64,000 bases of DNA, taken from Paenibacillus sp. yr247. GTDB taxonomy: Bacteria > Bacillota > Bacilli > Paenibacillales > NBRC-103111. Positions 25,806 through 35,358 of this stretch are shown piece by piece. Numbering within the stretch: position 1 is the stretch's first letter; each line of letters begins with the position of its first letter. The translations under genes were made by a program, and so were the position numbers. The notes beneath the pieces are model-generated. The model made no database searches. It worked only from the letters and a program-made list of their open reading frames with translations, and was not told where the DNA came from. Where the stretch lies: positions 62,001-126,000 of the forward strand of contig NZ_FNIF01000005.1 in the NCBI RefSeq assembly GCF_900103825.1, given 5' to 3'.

Positions 25806-26807
25806 TTAAGGTAACATCAATAATGCTATAAAAGACTCCAAATCCATCGCACCAAAGTAACGATGCAGCTCAATACCAGCCAGTCGCTCCCTTAACGCGA
25901 ACTCTTCGTACCGAGAACCACGTAACGCTTCCTCCAGCTCTGCTACATCGCTAGCTCCGAAGAAGTCCCCATATATTTTCAAATGATGTATATGACCTTC
26001 TTCAATATCTAATCGCACATCTAACTTACCAACACCTTCGAAACGTTTGGAGTTTTGTACGGTGCTTTTGGGCGATTTACCGTAATTCCAGTCCCAGTTC
26101 TGGTAGCGCTCTTCGGATAGCTCGTGAATACGGCCCCAATCTTCCTCAGAGAGCTTGTATGAGGGAACCTTTGACGCCTCCTCACCAAAGATAGACTCTA
26201 GCAGTTTCATCCGGAAATCCTCAATCGTAATGGACTTTTCCAGAAACTCTACAATGTTAGCGACCCTGCTGCGAATCGATTTAATGCCTTTGGACTGAAT
26301 TTTGTCGGGACTAACCTTGAGGGCCGATACGACGTTTTCGATCTCAGAATCGAATAGAAGTGTCCCGTGACTGAACATCCTACCTTTAGTCGCAAATTGA
26401 GCATTTCCTGAAATTTTGCGTTCACCGACTTGGATATCGTTCCGACCCGTTAATGCCGCTTCAACACCAAGCTGGCGAAGCGCTTTAACTACAGGCTCAG
26501 TGAATTTTTGGAAATTGTGAAAAGAGTTTCCGTCATCTTGGGTTATGAAGCTGAAATTCAGATTGCCCAAATCATGATACACTGCTCCGCCACCCGATAA
26601 CCTGCGAACCACGTGCAGATGGTTCTCTTTAACATATTCAGGATTGATTTCTTCCAACGTATTTTGATTTTTACCTATAATGATAGACGGTTCGTTGATA
26701 TAAAAAAGCAAATAACTCTCCTGATTAGGAAGATGTCTTAAGACATATTCCTCAATGGCCAAATTAATACGGGGATCTGTAATCCCTTCATTATCGATAA
26801 AAAGCAT
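25806..26807 (-). CDS. lplJ: Lipoate-protein ligase
   Basis: 333 residues, the LplA/LplJ length. The conserved RRLSGGGAVYHDLGNLNFSF (about 67-86) contains the lipoate-binding loop, and KISGNAQF carries the catalytic Lys. The C-terminal accessory domain is present (about 245-333). It activates free lipoate with ATP and attaches it to lipoyl domains in the cytoplasm. It lies 13 bp after a GNAT gene. Confidence 0.93.
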   Translation of the reverse strand: MLFIDNEGITDPRINLAIEEYVLRHLPNQESYLLFYINEPSIIIGKNQNTLEEINPEYVKENHLHVVRRLSGGGAVYHDLGNLNFSFITQDDGNSFHNFQKFTEPVVKALRQLGVEAALTGRNDIQVGERKISGNAQFATKGRMFSHGTLLFDSEIENVVSALKVSPDKIQSKGIKSIRSRVANIVEFLEKSITIEDFRMKLLESIFGEEASKVPSYKLSEEDWGRIHELSEERYQNWDWNYGKSPKSTVQNSKRFEGVGKLDVRLDIEEGHIHHLKIYGDFFGASDVAELEEALRGSRYEEFALRERLAGIELHRYFGAMDLESFIALLMLP

Positions 26808-26820
26808 GATCGCACTCCCT

Positions 26821-27306
26821 TCATTTTTGTATTTTAATAGTGGTCGTCATGGTACGATTTAATGTCATCATCCCTAAGGATTTATAAAAAGCTATGGCAC
26901 GGTCATTAAATTCCCAAACGTTTAATTCCAGCGAAGAAGCTGCTCGCTCTTCGGCCCAGGCTACAGAAGCCCTATATAGCTTGGTACCAATACCCTGACG
27001 CTGAAAGTCCGGTGAGATAGCCAGTTCATTTAAATAGGCATAAGTTCGAGGAACTAGCGCTTCATAGGAAGGGCTTTTCTTCATTTCCAGCATAGCCAAA
27101 CCAACCACCAAGCCATCCAAATCTGCTATGAATATCACTTTGTTCTGTTGATCCGAGAAGCTGCGGTACCAGCCCATGGCAACAACGCGATCTAACCTGG
27201 CAAATCGATCAGGCAAAGCATCTGCATGCTCCTCCTGCCCGACACGAATTATGGCATTTACGGCCTCGTAATCTTCCGAACGTGCCGTACGTATGATGAG
27301 TTCCAA
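26821..27306 (-). CDS. GNAT-family acetyltransferase
   Basis: 161 residues. The acetyl-CoA loop RQGIGTKLY (about 106-114) and LELNVWEFNDRAIAFYKSLG near the end are typical of RimI-like GNATs. The start is TTG with a strong GGAGG nine bases upstream. It heads the lplJ operon. The substrate is unknown. Confidence 0.85.
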   Translation of the reverse strand: MELIIRTARSEDYEAVNAIIRVGQEEHADALPDRFARLDRVVAMGWYRSFSDQQNKVIFIADLDGLVVGLAMLEMKKSPSYEALVPRTYAYLNELAISPDFQRQGIGTKLYRASVAWAEERAASSLELNVWEFNDRAIAFYKSLGMMTLNRTMTTTIKIQK

Positions 27307-27394
27307 GAAAATCCACCTCCTGTAACCTGTTAACGGGTTCGTTCCGTTGCTTCATAGCTTATATCAAAGAACAAAACTTTTCCACTTTACTGTA

Positions 27395-27423
27395 TTGAAT
27401 ATTTATACATTAATATGTATATT
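27395..27423 (+). promoter_or_regulatory. Promoter with inverted repeat before the split GNAT gene
   Basis: TTGAAT (27395-27400) and TATATT (27418-27423) have a 17-bp spacer. Within it TATACAT-TAAT-ATGTATA (27404-27421) is an inverted repeat that could be an operator. The surroundings are very A+T-rich, so chance is possible. Confidence 0.4.
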
Positions 27424-27464
27424 TATTAATATTATTAAAATATTTGGAGAGGAGATTGCTGCAA

Positions 27465-28242
27465 TTGAACGAAAAAAAAGATTTTTATACCACTATTGAT
27501 ACCGTGGCTTCAAATACTTGGCCTGCCGAATCATCAGCTTTCATCGACAAGTGGCTCCTACGGGCCTCTCAAGGCATTACCAAACGTGCAAACAGTGTGC
27601 TTACGATTAGCGAATATCCGAATAATTCAAATTGGCTAGCGAAAATAGAACATTTCTATCACGCTCTTGGCTTACCCGCTATTTTTCAAATCAGCAGCAC
27701 TTCCCCACAGGATCTGGATGAGCTTCTTCAAAAAAATGGTTATGCGATAGATACGCCATGTTTGATGATGACCGCTGCCAGTCAGGAGGTAGCTGAGAGA
27801 GCACAGAATAAGATGCAGATGAAAAACGCGCCCTTTACGACGGAATGGGCACAAGTTGCTGATACTGAATGGGTTGACGCTTTTCTCACGCTCGAAAACC
27901 TTCTATAGCGGTCTATTTGAACGGATGCCTGTTACAAAAGGGTTCGTCAAGCTCAAACAAGATGGTCAAATCATCGCACTAGGCACCGCTATTGTCCAGG
28001 AAGAATGGGCAGGCTTTGTAAATGTTGTTATCCAAGAGGAACACCGCGGAAAAGGACTTGGTTACGCAATTATGCATGCGCTAACCGACTGGAGTTTGGA
28101 AAATGGAGCTGTAAGGCAATATTTGCAGGTCATAGCCTCCAATAAACCTGCGGTAACCTTGTATCAAAAGCTCGGCTATCGAGCTAGCTTTGGGTATCAT
28201 TACCGAATTAAGTATGATTTACAGCCCTTTGCATCATCCTAA
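27465..28242 (+). pseudogene. GNAT acetyltransferase split by a frameshift
   Basis: The first frame begins at TTG 27465 (site GGAGAGGAG) and ends at a stop at 27906-27908. The second, one base ahead, is open from 27856 to 28242 and holds the acetyl-CoA loop EEHRGKGLGYAIM and SNKPAVTLYQKLGY. Together they give one continuous GNAT protein of about 258 residues. The join falls in or near a run of four A at about 27895: dropping one A restores FLTLE into TFYSGLFERMP. This may be a natural pseudogene, a phase-variable tract, or a base-calling error. Confidence 0.75.
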
Positions 28243-28278
28243 CTAAGAATTTGTATAGGATGAAAGGAGTAACACATT

Positions 28279-29148
28279 ATGGCAACAGCAACACAAAAGA
28301 AACCTGTTTTTCCACCCCAACACCAGAACCAACAACCAGGCATTGAGTCCAAAATGAATCCTCTTCCTGTCTTTGAGAATGCTGATTACAAAGCAGCTGG
28401 CAAGCTGAAGGATAAAGTCGCTCTTATTACCGGTGGCGATAGCGGGATAGGCAGAGCGGTCGCAGTTGCCTATGCCAAAGAAGGCGCCGACGTCGTATTG
28501 GTCTATCTGAACGAGCATACCGATGCGGAAGAAACGCAGCGTCATGTGGAGAAGGCAGGACGCCAATGCTTGCATGTCGCAGGAGACATTGGCGACGAAA
28601 ACTTCTGCAAGAAGATTATTGAACAAACTGTGGGGAAGTTCGGTAAGCTCGATATTCTAGTTAACAATGCAGCGGAGCAGCATCCGCAGCCAAGCATTGA
28701 GAATATCACATCGCAGCAGCTGGAGCGGACATTTCGAACGAATATTTTCTCATTCTTTTATTTAACTAAAGCTGCTCTTCCCCATCTAAAGTCCGGAAGT
28801 GCCATTATTAACACGGCTTCCATTACGGCATATCACGGTCATGAGCAGCTGATCGATTACTCCGCTACGAAAGGCGCCATTGTCACCTTCACACGATCCC
28901 TCTCACTTCAGCTAAACCCTAAAGGCATACGCGTGAACGCTGTCGCCCCAGGACCGATCTGGACACCTCTCATTCCTTCTACCTTCACAGCAGAGGAAGT
29001 GGCTACGTTCGGCTCGACCACACCGATGAAACGTGCAGGTCAGCCTAGTGAGCTCGCAGCCAGCTATGTTTTCCTGGCCAGTGAGGATTCATCCTATATG
29101 GCCGGGCAGGTGCTTCATGTGAACGGGGGAGCCATTGTGAACGGGTAA
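28279..29148 (+). CDS. SDR-family oxidoreductase (YhdF/general stress protein 39 type)
   Basis: 289 residues. After a 45-residue N-terminal extension rich in Pro and Gln, the Rossmann motif ITGGDSGIGRAVA (about 50-62), NNAAEQ, and the catalytic YSATKG (about 193-198) follow. PGPIWTPL is typical of the YhdF/YdaD/YhxC group, often annotated as stress-induced dehydrogenases. The site AAAGGAG is eight bases before the ATG. It lies 36 bp after the split GNAT gene, so both may share a promoter. Confidence 0.9.
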   Translation: MATATQKKPVFPPQHQNQQPGIESKMNPLPVFENADYKAAGKLKDKVALITGGDSGIGRAVAVAYAKEGADVVLVYLNEHTDAEETQRHVEKAGRQCLHVAGDIGDENFCKKIIEQTVGKFGKLDILVNNAAEQHPQPSIENITSQQLERTFRTNIFSFFYLTKAALPHLKSGSAIINTASITAYHGHEQLIDYSATKGAIVTFTRSLSLQLNPKGIRVNAVAPGPIWTPLIPSTFTAEEVATFGSTTPMKRAGQPSELAASYVFLASEDSSYMAGQVLHVNGGAIVNG

Positions 29149-29161
29149 CTAACATAAATGC

Positions 29162-29216
29162 AAAAAAGCATGACTTTTAAGTGGAGAGCTTCCGCTTATA
29201 GGCCATGCTTTTTTTT
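29162..29216. terminator. Bidirectional terminator after the SDR gene
   Basis: AAAAAAGCATG and CATGCTTTTTT form the outer stem. An inner AAGTGGA/TCCGCTT stem (one wobble) extends it. It lies between converging genes. Confidence 0.85.
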
Positions 29217-29220
29217 ATCG

Positions 29221-29916
29221 CTAAATGCCTGTCTTCAGCAGCAGCTTTGTCCACATCCACTTCGTATAGGCTAGCGTTTCTCTGGCTTCATGGTACGGCA
29301 TGAATAGCACTTCTGACTTTGTTGACGATATAAGAGGCTGCTTCAAACCTATCGTTTCCGCAATATCTAATGAACGCGAACCATGATACCGGTGTGTCAC
29401 AATGATCGAGCTGACAAGACCTTGCTCGTCCATAATTTGTTTGCTGAATAATAAATTCTCATACGTGCTTGTTGCCCGCGGCTCTAGCAAGATACTCTTC
29501 GAGGGAAGTCCTTTTTTCACCAAATAATCACGCATTCCTTCCGCCTCCGTCAATTTGGAGCCGTTATGGTCCAGACCTCCGGTGACAATCAGTTGTTTGA
29601 ACTTTCCCTGTTTATACAGATTCAGAGCCAGATCAAGTCGCTCCTGAAGTCCCGGGCTTGGGATATCTTGACGCAAGGAAGCTCCAAGAACAATACCCAC
29701 ATCAACTTGTTTAGGAAGCGTTTGATCGGGGGACACTTGAACTTTCCATTGAATGTAAATGATCCAGGAAACAACCAAAAGGAACAAGATGACAATAATT
29801 CGAAATAAGGTTAAGAGTGTTCGATGAAGGCCCGACTTTTGAACAGACTTCCTAGCCTTTCTTGGTTTGGGAGAAGTGGATCGTTGTTTTTTGTTCATGT
29901 TTGCTTTTACCGTCAT
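29221..29916 (-). CDS. YdcF-family (DUF218) membrane-anchored protein
   Basis: 231 residues: a Lys/Arg-rich N-terminus, one membrane helix (about 31-52), then the DUF218 domain with VGIVLGASL, LIVTGGL, LTEAEGMRDYL and LEPRATSTYENLLFSK. The family includes SanA and YdcF, linked to envelope integrity, but with no firm reaction. It starts five bases after the stop of the upstream esterase gene, indicating cotranscription. Confidence 0.88.
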   Translation of the reverse strand: MTVKANMNKKQRSTSPKPRKARKSVQKSGLHRTLLTLFRIIVILFLLVVSWIIYIQWKVQVSPDQTLPKQVDVGIVLGASLRQDIPSPGLQERLDLALNLYKQGKFKQLIVTGGLDHNGSKLTEAEGMRDYLVKKGLPSKSILLEPRATSTYENLLFSKQIMDEQGLVSSIIVTHRYHGSRSLDIAETIGLKQPLISSTKSEVLFMPYHEARETLAYTKWMWTKLLLKTGI

Positions 29917-29921
29917 CCATG

Positions 29922-30581
29922 CTACTCCTTATCCAAAAATGCGCTAACTTGACGAAAAAGCGCAGCTGCATCATCACTAAGACAAATTAGATGGTTGGAT
30001 CTTGGATGCCAATGGAGCTCGCGTATACCTCTCAGTTTACTGTATATGTAGCGCGCACTCTGGGGATGGATCACATGATCCTTCTCGGACTGTGCGACCA
30101 GCGTGGGTATACTCACCTGACTTAGCTCTGGTTTCAAATGCCGAACTAGTCGAGTAAACTGCCAAGTGGCACTTAATGGCGTTGATTTGGCTTTAAACAA
30201 GTTCAATTTCCTTTTATATTTCCACTCTTCACGAATAACTTCAAGCATTCTGCCTGGACTGATATAGATCACTGCTGTGTTGAGTAAAATGAGCCTCCGG
30301 ACTGGGTATCGCACTGACAGATAGGCCGCAAGCAGCCCTCCCATTGAAAACCCAACTAAGTCGAATGTCCCATACTCACTCGTCATTCTCTCCGCATGCT
30401 CTTCTGCAGCTCGAACCCAGTCCTTCCAACGAGACGACTTCAATTGATGATAAGAATCTCCATTCCAGGGGAGTCTGGGTACCTCACAAAGATGACCGCT
30501 TTCACGTAAATGCCGAGCCAACGGCTCAACCTCATATGGTCCACCTGTGAATCCGTGGAACAATAAACATGGCTGTTTCAC
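29922..30581 (-). CDS. Alpha/beta hydrolase, carboxylesterase-like
   Basis: 219 residues. The oxyanion segment LLFHGFTGGPYEVEPLARHL is at the N-terminus. The nucleophile Ser is in GFSMGG (about residues 77-82), an Asp lies in VAQSEKDHVI, and the catalytic His is in HPRSNHLI. It resembles the Est30-type carboxylesterases of Bacillales. It is cotranscribed with the YdcF-like gene. Confidence 0.85.
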   Translation of the reverse strand: MKQPCLLFHGFTGGPYEVEPLARHLRESGHLCEVPRLPWNGDSYHQLKSSRWKDWVRAAEEHAERMTSEYGTFDLVGFSMGGLLAAYLSVRYPVRRLILLNTAVIYISPGRMLEVIREEWKYKRKLNLFKAKSTPLSATWQFTRLVRHLKPELSQVSIPTLVAQSEKDHVIHPQSARYIYSKLRGIRELHWHPRSNHLICLSDDAAALFRQVSAFLDKE

Positions 30582-30635
30582 CAGACATCCTCTCCAATCA
30601 AAGTTCCAACAATATCTTGCTGTTAGTAAAATATT

Positions 30636-31373
30636 CTATTTTTCTTTGATTGTGATGGTGTTGATCGTTACCTTTTCTTTAGGCTTACTAGGTGAGGAAT
30701 CTCCAGTGTTTGGATCCCGCTCAACTGGCGTTTCTGCGATCTTCGCAATCGTGGCCATGCCCTCTGTAGTCACTTTTCCAAAAATGGAGTAGTTAGGCAT
30801 TTTATTCAGAGATGTGCAGTCTTCTCCCGAACAAACGAAAAACTGGCTGCCATTGGTATTCGGACCGGAATTCGCCATCGCGACAATCCCCGGTTCATAC
30901 TTATGCGTGGTTTTCAGCTCATCTGCAAACTTGTAGCCAGGACCGCCCCTGCCAGTTCCTTGTGGGTCTCCCGTTTGAATCATGAACGTTTTGATGATGC
31001 GATGGAACGTCACATTGTTATAGAAACCTTCTTTGGAAAGAAACACAAAGTTGTTTACCGTCTTCGGAGCTTCCTTCGCAAAAAGATCAATCGTAAATGA
31101 ACCTTTCGACGTCGTTACTTCGGCTTGATAATTTTTGTTCGGATCGATAATCATCTCCGGTGCTTTACTCCATTGCTTAGATGCTGCAGCAGGTGAAGCC
31201 GCTGGGGATGCTGCAGGAGAAGCCGCTGGTGCTGTAGCGCCGCTTTTAGGCGTTGCTGTGCTACCAACAGATTCCGGCGGTTTGTTGCCGCAGGCCGAGG
31301 TGAGTAAAGTCAACGTGATCAAAGCAAGCAGGAGAAACTTAATTGGTTTAAGGATGTTGAAGCGCAAGTTCAT
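30636..31373 (-). CDS. Cyclophilin-type peptidyl-prolyl isomerase lipoprotein
   Basis: 245 residues. The signal ends in a lipobox (LLTSAC, Cys about 28). A Pro/Ala/Ser linker with repeated AASP units (about 47-63) leads to a cyclophilin domain (about 80-235) with FVFLSKEGFYNNVTFHRI, GDPQGTGRGGPGY and NGSQFFV. It should act as a folding helper outside the membrane. The gene lies 44 bp after PBP1A, suggesting that it assists secreted or envelope proteins. Confidence 0.92.
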   Translation of the reverse strand: MNLRFNILKPIKFLLLALITLTLLTSACGNKPPESVGSTATPKSGATAPAASPAASPAASPAAASKQWSKAPEMIIDPNKNYQAEVTTSKGSFTIDLFAKEAPKTVNNFVFLSKEGFYNNVTFHRIIKTFMIQTGDPQGTGRGGPGYKFADELKTTHKYEPGIVAMANSGPNTNGSQFFVCSGEDCTSLNKMPNYSIFGKVTTEGMATIAKIAETPVERDPNTGDSSPSKPKEKVTINTITIKEK

Positions 31374-31417
31374 TGTAATTTCCTCCGTAAATGAGTTTTT
31401 GGGATTTGAACGGATCT

Positions 31418-33952
31418 TTATTTTGGCATCGGTATAATAATTTGCCCATCTTGCTTGCCGTCATTCGGCTTATCTGTTGGACCATCAACCGGCCTGTTTG
31501 CCGGTGATGGACTTGAACTGACGTTTGGACTCGGACTCGCCCCAGGCTTACCAGTGTTACCCATTGATGGTGTAGGTTTCGCACCCGGAGATGGCGGAGT
31601 CACGCCAGGTGAGGGAGAAGGTGAAACTCCTGGATTTGGAGACGGTTTGGAACCGTCAGGAAGCGTGCCATCCTTCGGGATTTCGACGGAAACCACATTC
31701 GATTTAACACCTTCAATATTAGAGTCCAAATTAATCGGAACAACGTAATATTGATACGTTTCTTCGCTGCTCACGGAAGTGTCATTCACCACATTCGTTG
31801 CCGAATTAATCAGCATTTTCGGCTCTGTTTCTTTGGAACCTTTCCGATACAGTTGATAAGCGATCTTCTCGCCAAGTGATGCCCAAGTAATTTTGACCGA
31901 CTTCTTATCCGGCTCATAAACAGCAGCCAAATCGGTAATGCCACTTGGTGGTTCGGTTAGATCAGGTACACCATCAGGCTTCACGAAGTTCGTAACAGGT
32001 CGGCCTTCCAGCGACTTCGACATGACTTCTTTGAAAATAGCCGAAGGGCTTCCACTTCCCACAGTGACATAGTGCTTCGAATCGACTTTATCAAAGCCCT
32101 CCCATACAGCAGCCGTCCATTCCGGCGTATAACCGACGAACCAGACGTCGCGATCATACTGCTCAATGCCCTTAATATCCAACCCCGTTGACCCTGTTTT
32201 ACCTGCAACAGGACGATTAATTTTCGCTTTTGCACCTGTTCCGCCTGGTTCTACAACGCCCTGTAGCAGAAGCGTCATGTAATAAGCGGTTTTAGGCTGA
32301 ATAACCTGTTTCTTCTCAGCCTTATAAGCGGCAATTTCTTTGCCTTGCGCATCCGTAATACGTAGAATAGCATGCGTCTTATTTTGCATCCCTTGATTAG
32401 CGAAAGCCGTATACGCCGTCGCCATTTGCAGGGGAGATACCCCATCCGTAAGTCCACCTAACGCGATAGATAAATTTTTGTCCTTTTGAGTATTGAGAGG
32501 AGCTCCAATTTTATTGGCAAAGGAAATGCCAGCATTCACGCCCATTCTCTCCAATAACCAAACAGGAGCCAAATTGTAAGACTTTTTAACCGCCTCAAAC
32601 ATTGTCACTTGTCCATGAGTTACACGGTCATAGTTGCGCGGGGAATAGGTTCCATTCGCGAAAGAGGTTTGCGTATCATCCAGCATAGAATACGGCGTAT
32701 AATTCCCGCTTTCCAATGCTGGACCGTAGGCTGCTATCGGCTTGAACGAAGAGCCTGGCTGTCTTTTGGAATACACACGACTGAATCCTCTCGCTTTGTA
32801 ATCCCGGCCGCCGATCATCGCCATCAAACCGCCTGTTTTATTATCCATAATGACCATGGCGCTCTGAATCTTTTGACCATCGGAAGCATCCTTTTGGAAA
32901 AAGCTCGGATTCGCATACGTCTGCTCCATTACCTTTTGTGCCTTCGGATTCATCGTTGTATAAATGCGGTAGCCTTTGGTCAGCAATTCATCTTCATTGA
33001 TTCCATACATGTCTTCCGCTTCATTCATCACATAATCCACGTAAGACGCGTAATCCTTAGGGCCTTGACTAGCCGCTGCAGGTGGTACATAATCCACAGC
33101 TGTGGCTTCAGCACGCTCAGCTTCTGTAATATAGCCTTGATCCATCATCAGCTTAAGAACGACAGCACGACGTTCCTTCGATAAATCGGGATTCGCGAGA
33201 GGCGAATATTTGGTTGGCGCCTTCGGCAAAGCAGCTAGCGTCGCCATTTCCCATACTTTCAAGTCATTCAGGTTGGATTTACCGAAATACACCTTAGCTG
33301 CCGCTTTAATGCCATAAGCGTTGCTGCCGAAGAAAATACGATTTAAATATCTTTCCAAAATTTCATCCTTCGTATATTTTTCATCCAAGGCAAAGGCGAT
33401 TGACATTTCCGTCCCTTTACGGAAAGCTGTTTTCTCGGAACTCAGGAATACGTTCTTAGCGAGCTGTTGGGTAATTGTACTTCCGCCCTCTACAGCACTC
33501 ATATGAATAATATCTGTGACAACCGCTCGTCCGATTGCTCTTAAATCAACACCGGAATGCTCATTGAAACGGCGATCCTCCGTCGCAATGAAAGCTTGCT
33601 TCAATCGCTCTGGAACGTCTTTGATATTCACACTTTCACGGTTTTCACCTTTATAAATTTTGGAAATTTCTGTTGGAGGCTTATCTTTGCCTTCTTCTTG
33701 CGCATAAATGAGCGTCGATTCACTTGTTGTTTCGATCTTGTCAATGTTCGCCTCAAGAATTTTGAAGCCGTTCATAATAACGACGATGTAAATAGCCATC
33801 GCACAAATAATAGCTAGAATCGTAGCAATAATCGAGCCCATAATTAGTTTGCGAAAATTAAATCCCTTTTTCTTAGATCCTTTTTTATTTCCTTGTGGTT
33901 TAGTCTTAGTATTCGTCGTTGACTGTTTATTCGTAGGTTTCTCCAAATCCAC
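31418..33952 (-). CDS. ponA: Class A penicillin-binding protein (PBP1A family)
   Basis: 844 residues: a Lys-rich cytoplasmic tail, a membrane helix (about 36-58), a transglycosylase domain (about 85-260, with ATEDRRFNEHSGVDL and GGSTITQQLAKN), and a transpeptidase domain (about 330-640, with SSFK, SYN and KTGST). An FN3-like domain (about 680-760) and a Pro/Ser/Gly tail follow. It polymerises and cross-links peptidoglycan at the outer face of the membrane. The start is GTG. Position next to hfq rather than recU differs from B. subtilis ponA, so the symbol is by family only. Confidence 0.92.
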   Translation of the reverse strand: MDLEKPTNKQSTTNTKTKPQGNKKGSKKKGFNFRKLIMGSIIATILAIICAMAIYIVVIMNGFKILEANIDKIETTSESTLIYAQEEGKDKPPTEISKIYKGENRESVNIKDVPERLKQAFIATEDRRFNEHSGVDLRAIGRAVVTDIIHMSAVEGGSTITQQLAKNVFLSSEKTAFRKGTEMSIAFALDEKYTKDEILERYLNRIFFGSNAYGIKAAAKVYFGKSNLNDLKVWEMATLAALPKAPTKYSPLANPDLSKERRAVVLKLMMDQGYITEAERAEATAVDYVPPAAASQGPKDYASYVDYVMNEAEDMYGINEDELLTKGYRIYTTMNPKAQKVMEQTYANPSFFQKDASDGQKIQSAMVIMDNKTGGLMAMIGGRDYKARGFSRVYSKRQPGSSFKPIAAYGPALESGNYTPYSMLDDTQTSFANGTYSPRNYDRVTHGQVTMFEAVKKSYNLAPVWLLERMGVNAGISFANKIGAPLNTQKDKNLSIALGGLTDGVSPLQMATAYTAFANQGMQNKTHAILRITDAQGKEIAAYKAEKKQVIQPKTAYYMTLLLQGVVEPGGTGAKAKINRPVAGKTGSTGLDIKGIEQYDRDVWFVGYTPEWTAAVWEGFDKVDSKHYVTVGSGSPSAIFKEVMSKSLEGRPVTNFVKPDGVPDLTEPPSGITDLAAVYEPDKKSVKITWASLGEKIAYQLYRKGSKETEPKMLINSATNVVNDTSVSSEETYQYYVVPINLDSNIEGVKSNVVSVEIPKDGTLPDGSKPSPNPGVSPSPSPGVTPPSPGAKPTPSMGNTGKPGASPSPNVSSSPSPANRPVDGPTDKPNDGKQDGQIIIPMPK

Positions 33953-33998
33953 CGACTCCCTCGTTGTTTATTTCTCTATCTATTAACTAACAAAAGAA

Positions 33999-34016
33999 CA
34001 ACCTTAATCAAGGTTG
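33999..34016 (-). terminator. Weak terminator-like hairpin after hfq
   Basis: CAACCTT-AATC-AAGGTTG is a 7-bp perfect stem. On the minus strand it is followed by TTCTTTTG, a poor T-run. Confidence 0.45.
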
Positions 34017-34087
34017 CTCCACAAGTTTCTATTCATTTAGACGTTTCAGTCCATTAAAAAGTTGCAAGACGTACAATGTAGGAGTGA

Positions 34088-34324
34088 TTACTCCGAAGCT
34101 TCTGCAGCCATTAAAGACACGGCTCGTTGTGGTGTGAAGGTGGAGATGGCATGTTTGTACACCATTTGTTGACGGCCCTCACTGTCGATAATGATCGTGA
34201 AGTTGTCAAAAGCGCGAATAAGTCCTCTGATTTGAAACCCATTGGTTAAATATACGGTAACGGGAATGCTTTCTTTGCGCAGTTGATTTAGAAAATTGTC
34301 CTGGATATTAATGGATCTGTTCAT
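34088..34324 (-). CDS. hfq: RNA chaperone Hfq
   Basis: 78 residues. The Sm1 motif ([23 protein letters not shown]) and the Sm2 motif ([10 protein letters not shown]) are complete. Hfq forms a hexameric ring that binds small RNAs and mRNAs. The site AAGGGGGA is seven bases before the ATG. It follows miaA by 65 bp, the arrangement conserved across many bacteria. Confidence 0.96.
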   Translation of the reverse strand: MNRSINIQDNFLNQLRKESIPVTVYLTNGFQIRGLIRAFDNFTIIIDSEGRQQMVYKHAISTFTPQRAVSLMAAEASE

Positions 34325-34389
34325 CAGTTGGTCCCCCTTAATGGAATGAAACTTTCGCCAGACGGCGCTATTTTCTAGTGGTGTATTTG

Positions 34390-35358
34390 TTAATTATATT
34401 CAATTTTATGTACAAACTTTCCTGCTAGTATATCATTAATAATTTGGAAATGGGCAGAAAAATTTGCTGATTCCGTCACATCCAACCAATGAATGTCTTT
34501 CATATGCCGAAACCATGACAATTGGCGCTTGGCAAATCGGCGCGTGTCACGCTTCAATAGCGTCACTGCTTCCTCTAGGCTCAATTCACCTTCCAAATAG
34601 CTGACGATTTCTTTGTACCCGAGCGCTTGCATAGAAATTGCTTGTTTCGGACAACCTGCGGCCAGTATCGACTGGACTTCTTCGATAAGTCCCTCCTGCA
34701 TCATTGCGTCGATACGTTCTTCTATGCGCTTATAAAGCAGTGCACGATCCATCGTCAGTCCAATGATACATAGTTCGTAGGGAGACTCTTTTTTCTGGGA
34801 GGCTAAATGGGTTGACATCGTTTCACCTGAGACATGGTAAATCTCAAGAGCACGAATCACACGTCTACGGTCATTGGCATGAAGCCGATCGGCACTCGCC
34901 GGGTCAATATTACGCAGCTTCTGATGCAGCGCCTCATCCCCAAGCTCAGTGGCAAACGCCTCCTGTTCCTGACGGAACGCTTCATCCATACTGACGTCCG
35001 TAAACTGATAATTGTAACACACGGACTCGATATAAAGTCCCGTTCCTCCAACAATAAAAGGAAGCTTCCCACGTGAGTGAATGTCCAGAATCAAATCCTT
35101 CACACGCTCTTGAAATTCAGCTGCCGAAAAGGGATAGGAAGGATCATGAATATCAATCAAATGATGCGGGACAAGCTTCTGCTCAACTTCGCTCGCTTTG
35201 GCTGTTCCAATATCCATACCACGGTATACCTGCATGGAATCTCCGGAAATGATTTCGCACCCAAACTTCTGGGCAATTACTAAACTTAGTTTGGTCTTAC
35301 CTACTGCCGTGGGACCAAGAAGCACGAGTAATTTCGGCTTGGCTGATGGGGCTAACAC
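34390..35358 (-). CDS. miaA: tRNA dimethylallyltransferase
   Basis: 322 residues. The P-loop [11 protein letters not shown] is at about residues 15-25; [26 protein letters not shown] and VGGTGLYI are standard MiaA motifs. It transfers a dimethylallyl group to A37 of tRNAs reading UNN codons. The start is GTG and overlaps the end of the methyltransferase gene by seven bases. Confidence 0.96.
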   Translation of the reverse strand: MLAPSAKPKLLVLLGPTAVGKTKLSLVIAQKFGCEIISGDSMQVYRGMDIGTAKASEVEQKLVPHHLIDIHDPSYPFSAAEFQERVKDLILDIHSRGKLPFIVGGTGLYIESVCYNYQFTDVSMDEAFRQEQEAFATELGDEALHQKLRNIDPASADRLHANDRRRVIRALEIYHVSGETMSTHLASQKKESPYELCIIGLTMDRALLYKRIEERIDAMMQEGLIEEVQSILAAGCPKQAISMQALGYKEIVSYLEGELSLEEAVTLLKRDTRRFAKRQLSWFRHMKDIHWLDVTESANFSAHFQIINDILAGKFVHKIEYN

